Of a stretch of DNA of 64,000 bases, positions 11,358 through 25,224 are shown in pieces. The position numbers and the translations under genes were made by a program. This DNA is from Quillaja saponaria (Eukaryota > Streptophyta > Magnoliopsida > Fabales > Quillajaceae). Location of the stretch: assembly GCA_029379385.1 (NCBI GenBank), contig CM055615.1, positions 5,332,001 to 5,396,000 on the forward strand, written 5' to 3'. Within the stretch, counting starts at the first letter, position 1. Every line of letters starts with the position of its first letter. The notes below the pieces were generated by a model, which was not told where the DNA came from, did not search any database, and was given only the letters and a program-made list of their open reading frames with translations.

Positions 11358-14300
11358 TGTTATAACCCAATATCGTAAAGTCGAGTTTTAGACATAATGT
11401 GTAAATTTTAGTTATAAAATAAACAAATTAAATAAATAACAATACCATTGAACATGTTATAACCCAATATTAAAACATAAAATTTGAACAATTTGGGTAA
11501 CTCTTGATCAAAAAAATAAATGCAAGTATTTGAAGTAAATAAATATTATACCTATATATATATATATATAAACTATATATGTATCCAATAAAATTAAAAC
11601 TTGGTTGACTTGGAGCTTGACTTTATCTTGTGCAAATTTTTTTAGTGAAGCACATGTATAAACTAAGTAAATTAGATTAAATAAACATTTATATATATAT
11701 ATATACCAAGAAATAACATACACCACACATTTCCTTGTTGACTTGACTTATATTTTATTTAACTTGGTCTTATGTCTTTTATTTTTTATTTCTTCTTGTT
11801 GGCCAATTCTTGGAGAAAGTTCTCCACTGCCTTTCCTTCTTATTTTCTTCTGCCTGTGAATTCCAAGCTTACTCTATCATTAATCATCCTTCCTGAAGCC
11901 AAAGTTCTCCTTCTTTGTTCTTGATTTCATTAAGTCTTAGTTGTCCTTCATGGCTAGGTGAGTACCTTCAAACAACTTTAGCATTGCAGCCAGCCCTGCT
12001 TTGGCCTTGGTGAGTTCCTTGTTAAACTGAGCTCCATAGCTTTTTGCAGTTGATTTCTCCTTCTTTGTTTGCCTCTCATCTTGCCATTAGCCCCCAAGCT
12101 CTCAGTTAGCCGTGAGCAACTCTCCTTTGGCTATAGAACAACTTTTGCCGTGAGTATAGTGGCTGCCTTGTTTTGGTATCAGCTAAGCCTTGTGGCTATC
12201 CCTTGCATGGTTTGCCTCTTATAGCTCTTCCTTCAGCCGTGGCAAGTTTGTGGATGTGGAAAATTTCCTTAGAGGGTAGCAGCAACTTGAGTGTATAGTA
12301 AGAAGCTATGGGCTGATTTTAATCCTACATGTTTCTTAGTTTTATGGCTCTAAATTGAAGGAATTCTTGTTGGATATTGTGATGGTTGAATTATTAAGTG
12401 AATTTGAATTAAGAACTAGGAACTAAGAGCAAGAAAAGTTAGGTTGAAGGATCGATTGGAAGAGGAAATATATGAATATAGTTGTATTTATGTTGGAAGT
12501 GGATAAATTAAGCTTTTGATGAACTTTAATTAATTAGTTTAATTTAAAGTTTAATGTTATTGGTATAGGTAATATAGGAGTTGAATGGAATTATATTGGT
12601 TTCTTGGTATGTATATACATATACATGAATGAAAATAAATCATGCTCCAAAATATTTGATAAAATGCCTAAAAGAACCTTGTTATTATTCTTTGGGTTGT
12701 GTATGAGAATTGGATGAATGATTAAAACTTAGAACTAAGATTCTTTTTAAATTATGTTAATTGGGGGTTTGAAATTTAGAAAGTTAGAAGGGTGAATTGA
12801 AGCTTGAGAGTCACAAATAGTGCACTTGGAATGAGCTAATGTTGAGTTTAGAGAATTAAGGAGAGGATTTAGGAGTATGAGTGGAAATTGAAGGTAATGA
12901 AAAAGGTTATAATCAAAGAATGAATTAGTTAAGGGTTAAGGATAAACAATAGAGGATTTGGTGTGGGGTATTATTAAACCTTTATAATATAAGCATGTAG
13001 TAGCTCTTAAATGATTAAATTGACTTTAAAACTAATGTTGAAATTATTAGTAGTGTTGAATTGATGAAATTGTGTTGATTAAATTGGGGTAGGTATATAT
13101 ATACACATACTCAAGAATTAGAATAAATAAGTTGCCCTTAAGGTGTTTGTTGAAAAGCCTCAAAAAAACTAGTTGTAGGATATTGAATAGAACTTGATAT
13201 ATTTAAATCTCGGTGGCTAAGTAGTAATTAAATTTACTAGGAAGTCTAAGAAAAGTAAAGAATTATTGATTAAATGATTAAGGAAAGGGGAATATTAGAA
13301 CTTGGTTGCATGAGTATTGGAATGTCAGGATTCAAGCCCTTGGTTGATTTTAAAATATTATCTTAACTTGGATTTAATGTTGGGAAAATGAGGAATGTTG
13401 AAAGTGTGAGTTGGTATTAATTTCTTGGTATGAATATATATATATGATATGGAATTGAGTTTCCTACAAGGTATTTATTAAAATACCAAAAAGGATTTAG
13501 TTTCAAACAAACACATGGAAGTTGATATATATGAGTTTTCGTAACTAGAGGATTAAAACAACTAATTTAATAAACTAAGTAGTACTTGGGAATATTTTTT
13601 TTAGTTTCAAAATGTATTATTGATACAACGATATAGCTAGATTCAAGAAGGAACTACAAGTGAGATTCGTATCACTGTGAGTGGAAAATGTTACCCTTTG
13701 GTTACTAGATTAATGTGTTTAATTATTTCGATGTATTTGTATGAATATGTTCATCTAGTGATAAATAGGAATGTGTAGTGCTATAATTGAATTAAATGTT
13801 ATATGGTTGATCTTTGTACATTAATTGACTTATGATTATTTTGTGATTTTGTTTATGTTTGATAAGGGCCAATAAAATTGATTTTTATCCGAAATGATTT
13901 TTAACATACGAAATAGAATTCGAGTGCACCTAGGATACATTTGCTTTGTTTATTTGACATTTGATTAATGATATTTAAGTAACTCAACCCCGGGGATGGA
14001 TATTGAAGGAGTATATATATTTGGTGTGCGGTGCTGAGTTACTCTAATTAGCCCTTTGAGTGCTTTGGTTGATTTGTTTGTATAATGTATTACATAAATT
14101 GTGTTTGTTTAATTTTACGTTTTCTATATTTACGCACGTGTGGATTTTAATTGTTTTGGAATGCATGTTATTCTGAAATTATTTTATCCATATATATATT
14201 CTATTCATTTATTGAGTGATACTAGTACTTTTTGGGTATATTTTTCATTCACTGAGTCTTTGTGACTCACCCCTCGCTTGTTGATATATTTCTTAGTAAC

Positions 14301-14773
14301 AAGATTCCAGTATACATCATTGATGAGTATGCGAACTTGCCAATAGCATGCAACAAGGCATCTCCTCAGGATCACATACTTGAAGTCAAAGGATGAACGT
14401 TTGCAGTTAGATTAGGGCTTTGGTGTTAAATTTTGTATTGTGTAATAATTCAGTTATTTGTTGTTGTGGTATAAAACGGAGCGGAGCTCCTTTTGTATAT
14501 TGTTGTTGTTGTTAACTTGTTGAATGTAACCAATCATATTATGTTTGTATTTTGCGCATGTTCCACTTTAGAGGGAATCTTTGCCGAAATTTTTAGTTAA
14601 ATTGTTATATGTTTCCGTAAATAAGTATTTTCATTTAAATTGTATTTTCTAAACTTTATTTTTAATCTTTGTTTGGTCAAGAGCCGTATGTGTTTCTTTG
14701 ATTTGAAGTCAGGGTTAAGGAAGTGTGGTTACTTATTTCTCTGGCCAGTCATGTCTCCATGTAGAGTATGATA
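11358..14773 (+). mobile_element. solo LTR, copy 1, TSD GTGGG
   Basis: Starts TGTTATAACCC and ends GTATGATA, a decayed GTGTGACA. It is flanked by a perfect 5-bp duplication GTGGG at 11353-11357 and 14774-14778. The satellite unit it interrupted resumes exactly after the duplication, so both ends are certain. It is 3416 bp without coding frames. Conserved landmarks shared with the other copies: a paired GGAGC...GCTCC motif, CACTGAGTC...GACTCACCCC, and the last 60 bp ending in CTGGCCAGTCATG. TG...CA ends plus a 5-bp duplication and no internal region indicate a solo LTR. '+' is an arbitrary orientation (TGTTATAACC end on the left). Confidence 0.88.
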
Positions 14774-14836
14774 GTGGGGACGAATAAGACTATAAGAAGA
14801 AACTAAAATCTATTATAATCAATAGTTAGGATATGA
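14774..14836 (+). repeat. satellite array 1, fragment between insertions
   Basis: Continuation of the unit split by the LTR at 11358-14773: GTGGGGACGAATAAGAC followed by the AATAGTTAGGATA block. It ends where the Athila-like element begins. Confidence 0.85.
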
Positions 14837-15375
14837 AGCCTAATTGGTTCTAAGTCGTGGAGACATGAAGCTTCATTAATGGAGCCACGACTTCCTCTAC
14901 CTAGAGTTTCGACGCCTTCATCTCTGACTTCATGCTAAAATCCTTGAGACTTCGCTGTTGCGGCACCATGTTCTCCAAGTAAAACTTTATTTCTAGCTTC
15001 TTCAGTACTGTAGCGCCAAAGTGTTTAGAGCCATGACACAACATTCAAATTCATCATTTTTGAATTAAACTAGAACACTGTTCAAATAAAGGTAGGTCTC
15101 TTCTGCTGTCCTGCATAAATTTTCCTTCAATTTGACTTCTAAAGGAATCTTTCATGCAATAGATCTTGAAAACACACAAATAAGTTAAGTAGAAATAGAA
15201 TCTTATAAAATACCAAAATCCTAGCCAAAATCAATTATGATTCAACATCCTAATTAGATAAGAACTTTTACTAGAAATTAACTAAAAACTAAGCAATGAC
15301 CAACTAAAACTCTATAACATAGCTAAAATAAATGAGTCAAAAAATATGAAATAACTCTAGTTTAAAAAGTTATTA

Positions 15376-16659
15376 CATCCTTAAACATAAAGTTTTGCTA
15401 GCCCTTGAGCAAAAGAAAAACAAAAAGGCAAACTAAAAATAGAAGCAGGAGATGAATCACACTAATTCAATTACTTCTAAAGTATCCTCAAATATATATA
15501 TTTAAAAAAAAATTATTGACTTATGGACAATCATAGGCGATCATGCAAATTTATGATTCAATTCATACACTAGTTTCATTCTCGAATGGATTTCCACGTG
15601 TGTGTGTGTATGATCTTTTTACAAAGAAATTCTAAGCAATCTGGATTAGCTTATGTCGATGAAAAGTAGAACTTAGCATTCAAATCTCATGGGTTTGCTT
15701 TTCATCTCTCTCTCCACTAATAAAGATAACATTAAGTGAAGGATCATTAGGAATTTATAAACTTGTAATATAAGGCTAGGGAAATGGTATGATAAAGGAT
15801 ATTCAATAGGCTTAAAATCACCTTAAGCACATTATTTATTCTAGGACTTTTGGTAGAATTCCCTTCACATTCCAAGTAATATACCTATACTTGGCTTCCA
15901 CTTTTCTTCTATCTCTGCCATGTATACATTTTATTTTCACCTTTTCACTCTTTTTTTTTTTTTCTCGACTTTTTTTTTCCATTAAAGTTTGAAATAATTT
16001 TGATCATAATTCGAAAGAATTCACATACTCCTAAACTTAAAATTAACATTGTCCTTAATCTTACAACAAAGAGCACAAGGTATAGAAAACTTTCAAGATA
16101 CTTTATGCACAAATTTCCTTTGTAACAACTCAATGACACACCCACAAACTTATTTCATTATATTATGAAAAACGGGTTGAACATAGGGTACAAATATAAT
16201 TTTCTTTTCCAGCCTCTCTTATTTCTTATTTTTTATTTTATTATTATTTTTTTAAACATATAAGTCCGTAATCTTTATAGAAAGATCAACATGCTTAAAA
16301 GTGAGAGATGCAAAAGGAAATTAACTAAGGGTGAGGTGAAATATTTAATGTGGTGTGAACAAGATAAGGTCAAATTAGGCTCAAAGGAATATACTAAGGA
16401 TAAAAATATAAAACAAGGTAGTTCAAAAGGCTCAAATCGTCCAAAGATGACCTAAATCACGTCCTCAATCTTAAGGCGAACATTAAACTTAATGAAAAAA
16501 ACTAGAAAATGAATAAAAATAAGAAAAACTCCATTGTCAATGATAACAAGGTGGATAGCTCATGAATCATCTTCCTTGTTGTCTTTAGTAATGCAAAAGT
16601 TTGGAAGAGGTAAAAACTGATGTGCCTATATAAAAAAATAACAACACTTAATGAGAAAA
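15376..16659. other. internal non-coding part of the Athila-like element
   Basis: AT-rich DNA between the left LTR remnant and the nested LTR composite. No recognisable pol or env-like domain survives. Confidence 0.5.
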
Positions 16660-19600
16660 TGTCACACCTTCAAATAAATGTATAACTGGCCAAAGAAATG
16701 GATAACCAAATGTCACACCCTTTATAGAGGCATGACTGGCCGGAGGCTTGGATAACCAAACCTCCGTAACCCTGACTTCAAAACAAAGTAACAACCATGA
16801 CTTTTGATCCGACTAAAAAATAAAAGTAACTTTTATAAAATAGAAGTTCACTGTAAAAGTTTGTTTTCTGAAACAAATAGCAACTTACTGAAAATTTATA
16901 TAACATGCCTCAAAATATAGCATATGTGTTCCTAATTTCACACAGCGACACGAGGACAAATATCTAGACTATTACATCATATAAAATTAAACATTCCACC
17001 ATTCTAGTATGACTGTAACTTTCATCATTAACTTCAAGTCTAAAATCCTGGAAAATATCTTGCCGTACTTTGTCGACGGGTCATAAACTCGGTGACGCCA
17101 TATATTGGACTCCTGAAAAAATATTATCCACGAGAGGGATGAGTCCTATTGACTCCGTGAGTGGAAAATCGTACCCACAGGGTACTAGCCTCACTCAATA
17201 CAAATATATATAAAATAACATCGTGATTTAATTAGAAATACACGTACACATTTGTAATCGTCACAAATTTACAACTTATATAATTCATAGAATCACAAAT
17301 GAATCAGAGTAATCATAGCACACAAAGCAACCAAAGGGCCAACGAGTAACATAGTCCTATACAACAGTATCACCCACTGCCGGGCATTTACAGCGCTGGC
17401 ACAACAAATTAATCTCCGTACATAATCCATCCCACCAGGGCTGAGCACTCACTTTGAAAAAATATTTATCAGAATCAGAATTTCTCATGATTTTAAATCA
17501 GAACATCATAGGTACACCTGGATTTTAAATTTCGGAATAAAAATCATTGCTCAGAAAAATCTCATCTTATTGGCCCTTATCAACCACAAACAATTTCAAA
17601 CAAGCATGATTCAATTAACTCACTAAAACATTGTACATGCACATTTATTTAAATACACATACAATTAGACATAATAATCTAGCCCAAGAGCAACAATTAA
17701 CCACTCACCTTCAATTGAAATTCATATTTCCAAATAATACTTAGTTTCTAAATGTTATTGTTATAACCTTTTTAATTACTAAGCTTATATGTCAACTTAA
17801 CCTCCCAAGAATTGAATAACCAAGTTTTACTCATAAAGTTTTCATTTAGGCATTCTTACAAACATCTTAAGGGCATGCTTTATTCTAGTTTATGAGTAAG
17901 TGTACATATATGTATATACCCTAAGAAAATCAGTACAAGTTCTTCAAGTCAACATTGTTCATATTCCAAATATTACATTCAAAGTAAATTGGTTACTTTA
18001 AATCATTCTCTACAATCAATATTAACATAACCAATTGCCTATCACTTTTAAGCTCTAATTCTAAACTTTTCTTCACAACCCACACAACCCCCATATCTAA
18101 TTCTCAATAAAGCAAGAAGAAAAATGTACCAACTACAAGGAAACATGTAATTGAATGGAATTTGAAGTGATGCGGAGCTCACCAAACAAGGTTGGTTGAC
18201 TTGGTGTGTTGCAGCCATTTGAAAGAGCTGCTGTAAGAGAGGGACAGCTAAACAAGATGGTCCCAATCTGAAAGTTGTAAACTTGAGGCAAACAAGGAGA
18301 ATGAAATACCTTGGCTGCGAGGAGGAATTTACACTAGGCTGTAGGTACTCTCACACGGAAAACAAGGGTAAAACACTAACAAAGAAAAGGTTAATGTGAA
18401 GTGGCTGTAGCTATCAAGAGGAGGAGGTATGGCTAGTCCAAGAGGAAGAACCTTCATACATGAACTAAAGAGGAATCAAACTCAAGTGCAAACTTCAGCA
18501 GCTTTAAGAAAGGAGAAGGAACTGGAAGTTTCTTGAAGGAATGAAGGAAGAACAAAACAGGGGAGGGCAAAAGAAATAAAGACAAGCAAAGGCGGTGGAA
18601 GGCTGAAATCTCCAAAGGATCGGTCAAAGAGAGAAAGAAAGAGAAAAGAAAAAAAAATTATGGAATAATGTCACATGTCAAAATCTAAGCACAATATAGA
18701 TGTGGTGCATATTCATTCTTGTTATATATATATATATATATATATTGAATGTGTGGTTTCAATTTATTCTTAGTTGTATACATATATATGCACATGTTAA
18801 ATTGTATTATTTATTTAATTTACTTGTGATGGAGATTAAATCTTAATATATATATCTATATATTAATTATTTACTCACTTGAATTTACTTGGTCATAATA
18901 TTGAATTATAACATATTTAACTATACTATTATTTAATTAATTTGTTTATTCTATTACGTAACTTTACACATTGTGTTAAATACTCAATTTTTCGTTATTC
19001 GAGTTATGAAGGTTATAACACCAAACCCCCGTAACCCCAAATCTTTAGTTACTGAACACAAATGACTCTTAAATAAATTAAGAAAACTTGACTGAATTAA
19101 AATAAACTCATGACTGGTTATTAAACATAAGATAATTTCTAAAAATTCGGCAAAGGTTCCCCTTATAGAGGAACATGCGCTATAGTACATACATAAGTAA
19201 CCTAATTACAAGACAACAGTAAACCATAGCAGCAAAATACACAGAGGAGCTTTGCTCCTAATAACACGTCAAGTTACCACAGTTAACCTAATATACACAA
19301 CAATGCATAACACCTAAAATGACTGCAAGTGTTGCCCTATCAGTTTCAAGTATGTGACTCTGGGATATACCTTGCCTCAACAGGGTCGTTAGGTAGCAAA
19401 TCCTAACGTAGCGAACTGTGTTTTCCTAATACTAAAAAAAAAAAAACAAAGAAAGGTGTGAGTCACAAGGACTTAGTGAGCAAACCTAGTACCCTAAGGG
19501 TACCAGCATCAATCAACACATAATAACACATATCCTTATTTAATCTCATATAATAATCATAATAAAGTCACGATTCACATGTTTCACAATATATACAAGT

Positions 19601-22212
19601 CCATTTAAATATCCAGAGTTTACCATTCCAAACAATGCAATCAAAACATACAAAGCACACAAAGGGCCATCGAGTAACTCAGCCCTGCACAACAATATCA
19701 CCCCCTACCGGGCATTTACCCGCCTACACAACAAATTAATCTCCATACATAATCCATCCCACTGGGGCTAAGAACTTAAATTTTTAAAAACATTTATCAA
19801 AATCAGAATATCTCAGAATTTTAAATAAGAATATCCTAGGTGCACCTGGATTTCAATTTCGGAGATAAAAATCATTTCTCAGAAAATTTTACTTTGTTAG
19901 CCATATCAGCCACAATCTTATCAAATAAACATAATTCAAATAAATCACTGAAATACTAGACTTGCTTATTTTTCCATGTAGCACGTCTATTCAAATACGC
20001 ATACAATTGCATATAATAATCTAGCAACCAAAGTGCATGTAATTCGCTCACTAGCTTAAGATCTCGATTTGTCATTCCGTCTAGCATTTGATGCAGTTAG
20101 TATATCATTAATAGGACCTAGAGCTAAAAATCACCAATTTAAATATCATTTAGTTTATAAATTTCATTATTATAATTTCTGTCACACCCCTCATGGAGGC
20201 ATGACTGGCCAGAGAAATGGAAACCAAACCTCCGTAACCCTGACTCAAATAAAGGAACGACCATGACTGTTGACCATCAAATGAATAAAACCAAGAATTT
20301 ATAAAGACAAAAGTTAACATTGAAAGTTTGTTGATTACCATAAATCACAACTTACTGAAAATTTCGGCAAAGCTTCCTTGCAATATGGAACATGTCTTAA
20401 AATACAATACTAGAAACTTTTTTTATTACTTAACACAACACAAAGACAATAAGGAGCTCTGCTCCATTCACATCATCAAGAAGACAATACTAGAATATCA
20501 CATCATACCACCTTTGACACCCACAGTTCTAATGTGACTGCAAACTTTCATCCTTGACTCCAAGTATGAGATTTCGAGGCATACCTTGTCATCAAATCCT
20601 CAACAAAATCTTGTATTAGGAATTAACTCCTTTTGAGGTCCTGGTATTAAAAAATATAACCAAAAAAGAGGGGTGAGTCCTATTGACTTCGTGAGTGCAA
20701 AATTGTATCCAGAGGGTACTAGCATCACACAACATAAGCGTATAATATATGTCATAACTTCATATAAAATTTTTCATATCTTAATTTACATTACACGTAT
20801 ACATTGTAATTGTCATAAATTCACAATTTACATGATACATAGGATTATAAATTTATCAGAGCAATGATCTCAAACAAAGCAACCAAAGAGCCAACAAGTG
20901 ACCCAGCCCCAGCATAACATTATTACCCCTTACCGGGCATTTACGTGCCTGCACAACAAATTAATCTCCATACACAATCCATCCTATTGGGGCTAAGCAC
21001 TCAATTGAGAAAAAAAACATTTATCAGAATCATAATTTCTCATAATTTTAAATCAGAATATCCTAGGTGCACCTGGATTTTTAATTTTGGAGATAAAAAT
21101 TACTTTTCATAAAAATCTCACTTTGTTGGCCCTTATCAACCACAACCAATGTCAAACAAAGCAACCAATATCAAACAAACATAATTTAAATAAATTACTG
21201 AAATACTCTACTTGCTTATTTTTCATATATCACATATATTCAAATAAACATATAATTACACATACTAATCTAGCCTAAAGGCAACAATTAACCACTCACC
21301 CGTAACCGATTCCACTCGTCACTCACACTTGCATTCACGCGTCTCAGGTCCATATTAGAATCCGAAACTGAAATTTATATTTCCAAATAATATTTAGTTC
21401 ATAAACATTTTTGTTATAATCTTTTAATTACTAAGCTTATATCTCAACTTGTATAGGTTTCTTTATGAAAGTTTTCCATTAAACTATTACATGTCAATTA
21501 ACATGAATTATACTTTATATGATAAGGTTAATAATGAAGAGACATTTTAAATGTCTTGAAAATGTATAGGGTAGAAGAAACCATTAGAAAAAATAAAAAA
21601 CACTTAGTGAGTTAGAGATGTTGAGACTGTCCAAACTTGGGATTTGGACCAGTGTCCACTTTAATGGTCATATCTTTCTCTAGGAAACTGTAAATCCAGT
21701 TTTGTATAATTTATAAAATACTAGACACGTGTAGCTTTATAATGGTATATCATTTGTAATTTTTAGATTTGTATATCAATACAGTTTATTGTTTGAAGTT
21801 GCATTAAATTCTGCAACAAGCAGGATTTTGATAGCTCTAACCTTACCTTAGTTAATTGAACACAATTTTTTCTAGGAAAAACGAAATCCAATTCTGTTTA
21901 TTGGGTTTATTTGTAAATAAGTATATCTATATTTCGTATTTAGAAACTTTTCTTAAAATAAGTATTGAAACTGTTCAATTTCTTACATGAACCAAAAACA
22001 GGGCACTAAAAATCCTGCTTGACCTATCCGGAGTCTAACGGCTCTAACTAACAACATGCTTAGAACCAAGCTACTGTAAAATTTCAAGACTATAAGCTAC
22101 ATTTTATCTTTTGAACTCTAATTTTAATTTACTTTATACAAATTTATTATTTACGTCATCTCAATAATTTTTGTACAATATAAAAAAAATATTAGATTAT
22201 CGAGTTATAACA
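16660..22212 (-). mobile_element. recombined solo-LTR composite, TSD GAAAA
   Basis: Left end TGTCACACC at 16660; right end GTTATAACA at 22212. A perfect 5-bp duplication GAAAA lies at 16655-16659 and 22213-22217. Inside are a separate complete insertion (16711-19020) and, at 20180, another internal left terminus TGTCACACCCC. The segment from 20180 to 22212 ends with the outer copy's duplication, not its own. The simplest reading is a second LTR inserted into the first, followed by crossover between their homologous right halves. No coding region. Confidence 0.75.
16711..19020 (-). mobile_element. solo LTR nested in another LTR, TSD CCAAA
   Basis: Starts TGTCACACCC at 16711 and ends TTATAACA at 19020, flanked by CCAAA at 16706-16710 and 19021-19025. 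The host LTR's terminal region reads continuously when this copy is removed. At 2310 bp it is about 1.1-1.6 kb shorter than the longest copies, so it carries internal deletions or belongs to a shorter subtype. No coding frame. Confidence 0.87.
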
Positions 22213-22405
22213 GAAAATTCTCAATAAGAACTAAAAAAAAAGTAAATAAATAAATTAAAAAGAAAAAAGGAAAATTTAGAAACTTGGGTTTCCTCCTAAG
22301 AAATGCTTGATTTATAATCATCGGTTTGACTATTGGAAAAGTGCTCCTAAACAAATGGCTTCCCCCCATAATAAGTGTCATGTAACACTATTTATGGGTC
22401 TTGGC

Positions 22406-23105
22406 TCATGATGCTCTCAAGCTTGGCAAGATATGAAAGTATTTGGCACATGCACTCAACATCACTTGGCTTTGAAGAACATGCTTGGTATTTGAGGAGG
22501 TACGATGCAGCCACATAGGATCTTCATAGATATAGAATTTAAAGTCAACTTGAAACTCAAGAGGTTGTGGGTTTTCTTCAATGATCAAGTCTTGAGTAAC
22601 TTCCTCATTATGAAAGTCTTCTTTTATAACCAATTAAGGTTAAATAAATTGGTCATTATGGTTTTCATCATATAATTCTTCTTCTATGACTAAATTGAGC
22701 TCAATAGGTTGGGCATCATAGATTTCCTCATGTGATTCATTTTCTATGAAGTGAATACATGATGGAAAGAAACTTTGTAGCCATTCGTGAGACATCTCTA
22801 AAGGCTCCTCACTTATTGTCGGCACACCCACACTAGGTGTTGGTTTGTTCTCACTTGATTTACACTCATTCATGGGTATAAAAGGATAGGCTAAGGTCTC
22901 TAACAACTCATAAGCTTTGTCTTCTCTTAGATTCATGAAACTTTCACCAGCTAGCCTATTAACCACTGTCCTTGTCTTATCACACAAACCATTGTAAAGT
23001 ATATGGAGTTGAAGCCATTTTGGTAGCTCTTACTTGGACTCATGCTAAGCATGTCATTGAAACTCTCCTAAGTATCTTGGAATGGTTCCAAGTGAAATTA
23101 AGCTA
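22406..23105 (-). pseudogene. gypsy gag relic of the Athila-like element
   Basis: The minus-strand frame around 22987-22640 reads CDKTRTVVNRLAGESFMNL then DKAYELLETLAYPF, a retrotransposon gag block common in Athila-like elements (a 'G.FM....EAYELIE' pattern). Just upstream, 23105-22990 translates in pieces to the preceding gag segment that includes the SMSP-like and NGF-like motifs. A further open frame (22633-22406) is acidic and unassigned. Stops interrupt the whole. Confidence 0.65.
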
Positions 23106-23253
23106 AACATGTGAGGTTGAAATATTGATTAAATATCTTCAGAGTACCTCACAAAACAAACAATAAAATAAAATTAAAAAAATAATAGAAAAAAATAGTT
23201 TGAATTAAAAATAAGATTGCTTGGTATCAATATTAACTAAATTTAGTAAAGTA

Positions 23254-23272
23254 ATTCCTCGGTAACAACACC
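23254..23272 (-). other. primer-binding site of the Athila-like element
   Basis: The minus strand reads TGGTGTTGTTACCGAGGAA, aligned without gaps to the Athila consensus TGGCGCCGTTGCCGGGGAA. All five differences are C-to-T or G-to-A transitions. It lies six bases inside the LTR edge at 23279. Confidence 0.7.
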
Positions 23273-24863
23273 AAAAAATTGGTTGTCGATTTTAGTCATG
23301 CAAGTGCATGTATTATTAACTAGTAATATAGAGTAAAGTAGAGTTTCGATCACACAAGGAATTGAAATTAATAATAAGCTTAAAATTAACACAATCCTAA
23401 TTTTATCCAAACAAACGAATTAAGGATGCAAACTTTAATAATAAATTGAACCTAACTAATGACAAATTAAAATAGAGAATTTAATGGATAAAGGCTTAGA
23501 ATTACAATTTCCCTCAACACTTTACTAGACTTATTATTTTCTTGTCTTGCTTAGTTATGACAACGAATTATTAACCTAGGGTTCAAATTCAATTATAAGC
23601 ATATTCCTATCTCTTATAAATATATACCTCAGTTAACCAATTCACTATATTTCTATAATAATTAAGTTAAGCAAGACTCAATAAGATTAGACTTAAATTG
23701 GCTACACCAGACATGTAGCTATATTTGTATCCTATACACAAATCAAATTCAATAATCATGTGCATGAATTCAATCAAGTGCTATTTCAATCAAGGCTAAC
23801 ACTAAACTCCTTTTTTCCAAGTTTGTTTAGGTTACAACATCAATCTAATTGGTAGCTAATCAACTAGAAGCATTAAGTATAGAATGAAATAAAAAATCCA
23901 ATTCCCAAACCCTAAGCAAGCAATAAATAATAAAAACCATCTAGCTACATGTTGAGTTCAATTATAATCCTAGAGCATAAATTAGTTCATGCTACCTAAT
24001 GCAGACATTAACTCGAAGTAAAATCACCATAAAAGTAAATACAAGAAAAACTAAAAAGAGGGAGGAATAAAGAAAACTAGAAGGTTGTCAATTTCCAATT
24101 AATTCTCATCCAAGCTTTTCTTGCCTTTTTACACCATTGATGCTTCCTTTATCTCCAGAAAGACTCTATTTTATTATGTGCTTTAATCCCCAACCTTCAC
24201 ATCTTTATATAAGGCTTTTTCTCCTAGTTTTAAACCCAATTAGGATTCTAATTTTGATAGAAGTATGTCGCGGTGTCTCATTCCTTAGCCATGCGGCGCC
24301 AAGACTTCTGTTTTGATAAGAAATTGTCTTCATTAATGATGTCGTGGCTTCCACTACCTGGCATTGTGGTGCATTCTTTTCTGACTTCATGCTAGAATTC
24401 TCGGCACTTCACCATCGCCGCTCCACTTCATGTACTAACGTGCCGCCACGCTCTTCATGTAAAACTTTATTTCTAGCTTTTTCATCGTTGTGGCACCCAA
24501 GTGTTTAGAGCCACGAAGCAGCCTTCAAATTCATCATTTTTGAATTAGACTAGAACACTGCTCAAATAAAGGTTGGTTTGTTCTGGTGTATTGCATTAAT
24601 TTTCCTCCAATTTGATTTCTGAAAAGACTCTTTCATGCATTAGACTTTCAAAACATGCAACTAAGTTATGTATGAATAGACTCTTATAAAGCACCTAAAT
24701 GCTAGCCAAGTTCAACTAGGATTCAATATCCTAATACGATATAAACTTCAACAAGAAATTAACTAAAAACTAAGTAAAAACCAACTAAAACTCTAGAACA
24801 TTGGTAAAATAAATAAGTAAAAGAATATGAAATAAATCTATTTTACAAAGTTATCACAGTTAT

Positions 24864-24990
24864 CAATAAGACCCGTAAGAAGAAATAAAAGCCATTTAGA
24901 TCAACGATTAGGATTTTATGTCCAAATTAGAGTTTCAAGGAAAAACATTTGTAAATTTGGCTTTGTCCAAATTAGTGTTTGACTAATGCT
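24864..24990 (+). repeat. satellite array 1, right remnant
   Basis: ATAAGACCCGTAAGAAGAAA, then GATCAACGATTAGGATTTTA and GAGTTTCAAGG, continue the satellite past the Athila-like insertion. The array decays after about 24990. Confidence 0.8.
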
Positions 24991-25224
24991 CAAGATGCTA
25001 AATTTTATCTTAGCAATATACCAAGATTTCATCAAAAAAGAAAACTACACATTTCCTTATAAACTCCTTCCAAATTTGAGTCATGAGCCTCATGAAAGTA
25101 TTTAAAATTTTGAAAGGCATAATAAGCCATTCATATAGCCCATTAATGGACATCATCATGTTCTTCATCATAACATGGCTTTCTTTCCTCCTTCACTAGC
25201 TATCCCCCTATAATTAAGGTTAAC

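Larger units (their letters stand above)
14837..24858 (-). mobile_element. Athila-like Ty3/gypsy element, nested and truncated
   Basis: A minus-strand retrotransposon whose 5' LTR is at right (23279-24858) and 3' LTR remnant at left (about 14837-15375). The two share GTAAAACTTTATTTCTAGCTT, CAAATTCATCATTTTTGAATT and other blocks. The LTR starts TGTGATAACT on the minus strand. Just left of the left LTR start, the minus strand shows the TTGCTCAAGGGCTAGCAAA region typical of the Athila 3' internal end. A primer-binding site and gag relic are listed separately. The left LTR lacks about 1 kb. The element sits in satellite array 1 and received the LTR composite at 16660-22212. Confidence 0.75.

Noticed and set aside
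16660..16710. A simple tandem duplication of the LTR end
   Set aside because: The downstream continuation at 19026 and the CCAAA duplication show that it is one LTR end interrupted by another insertion.
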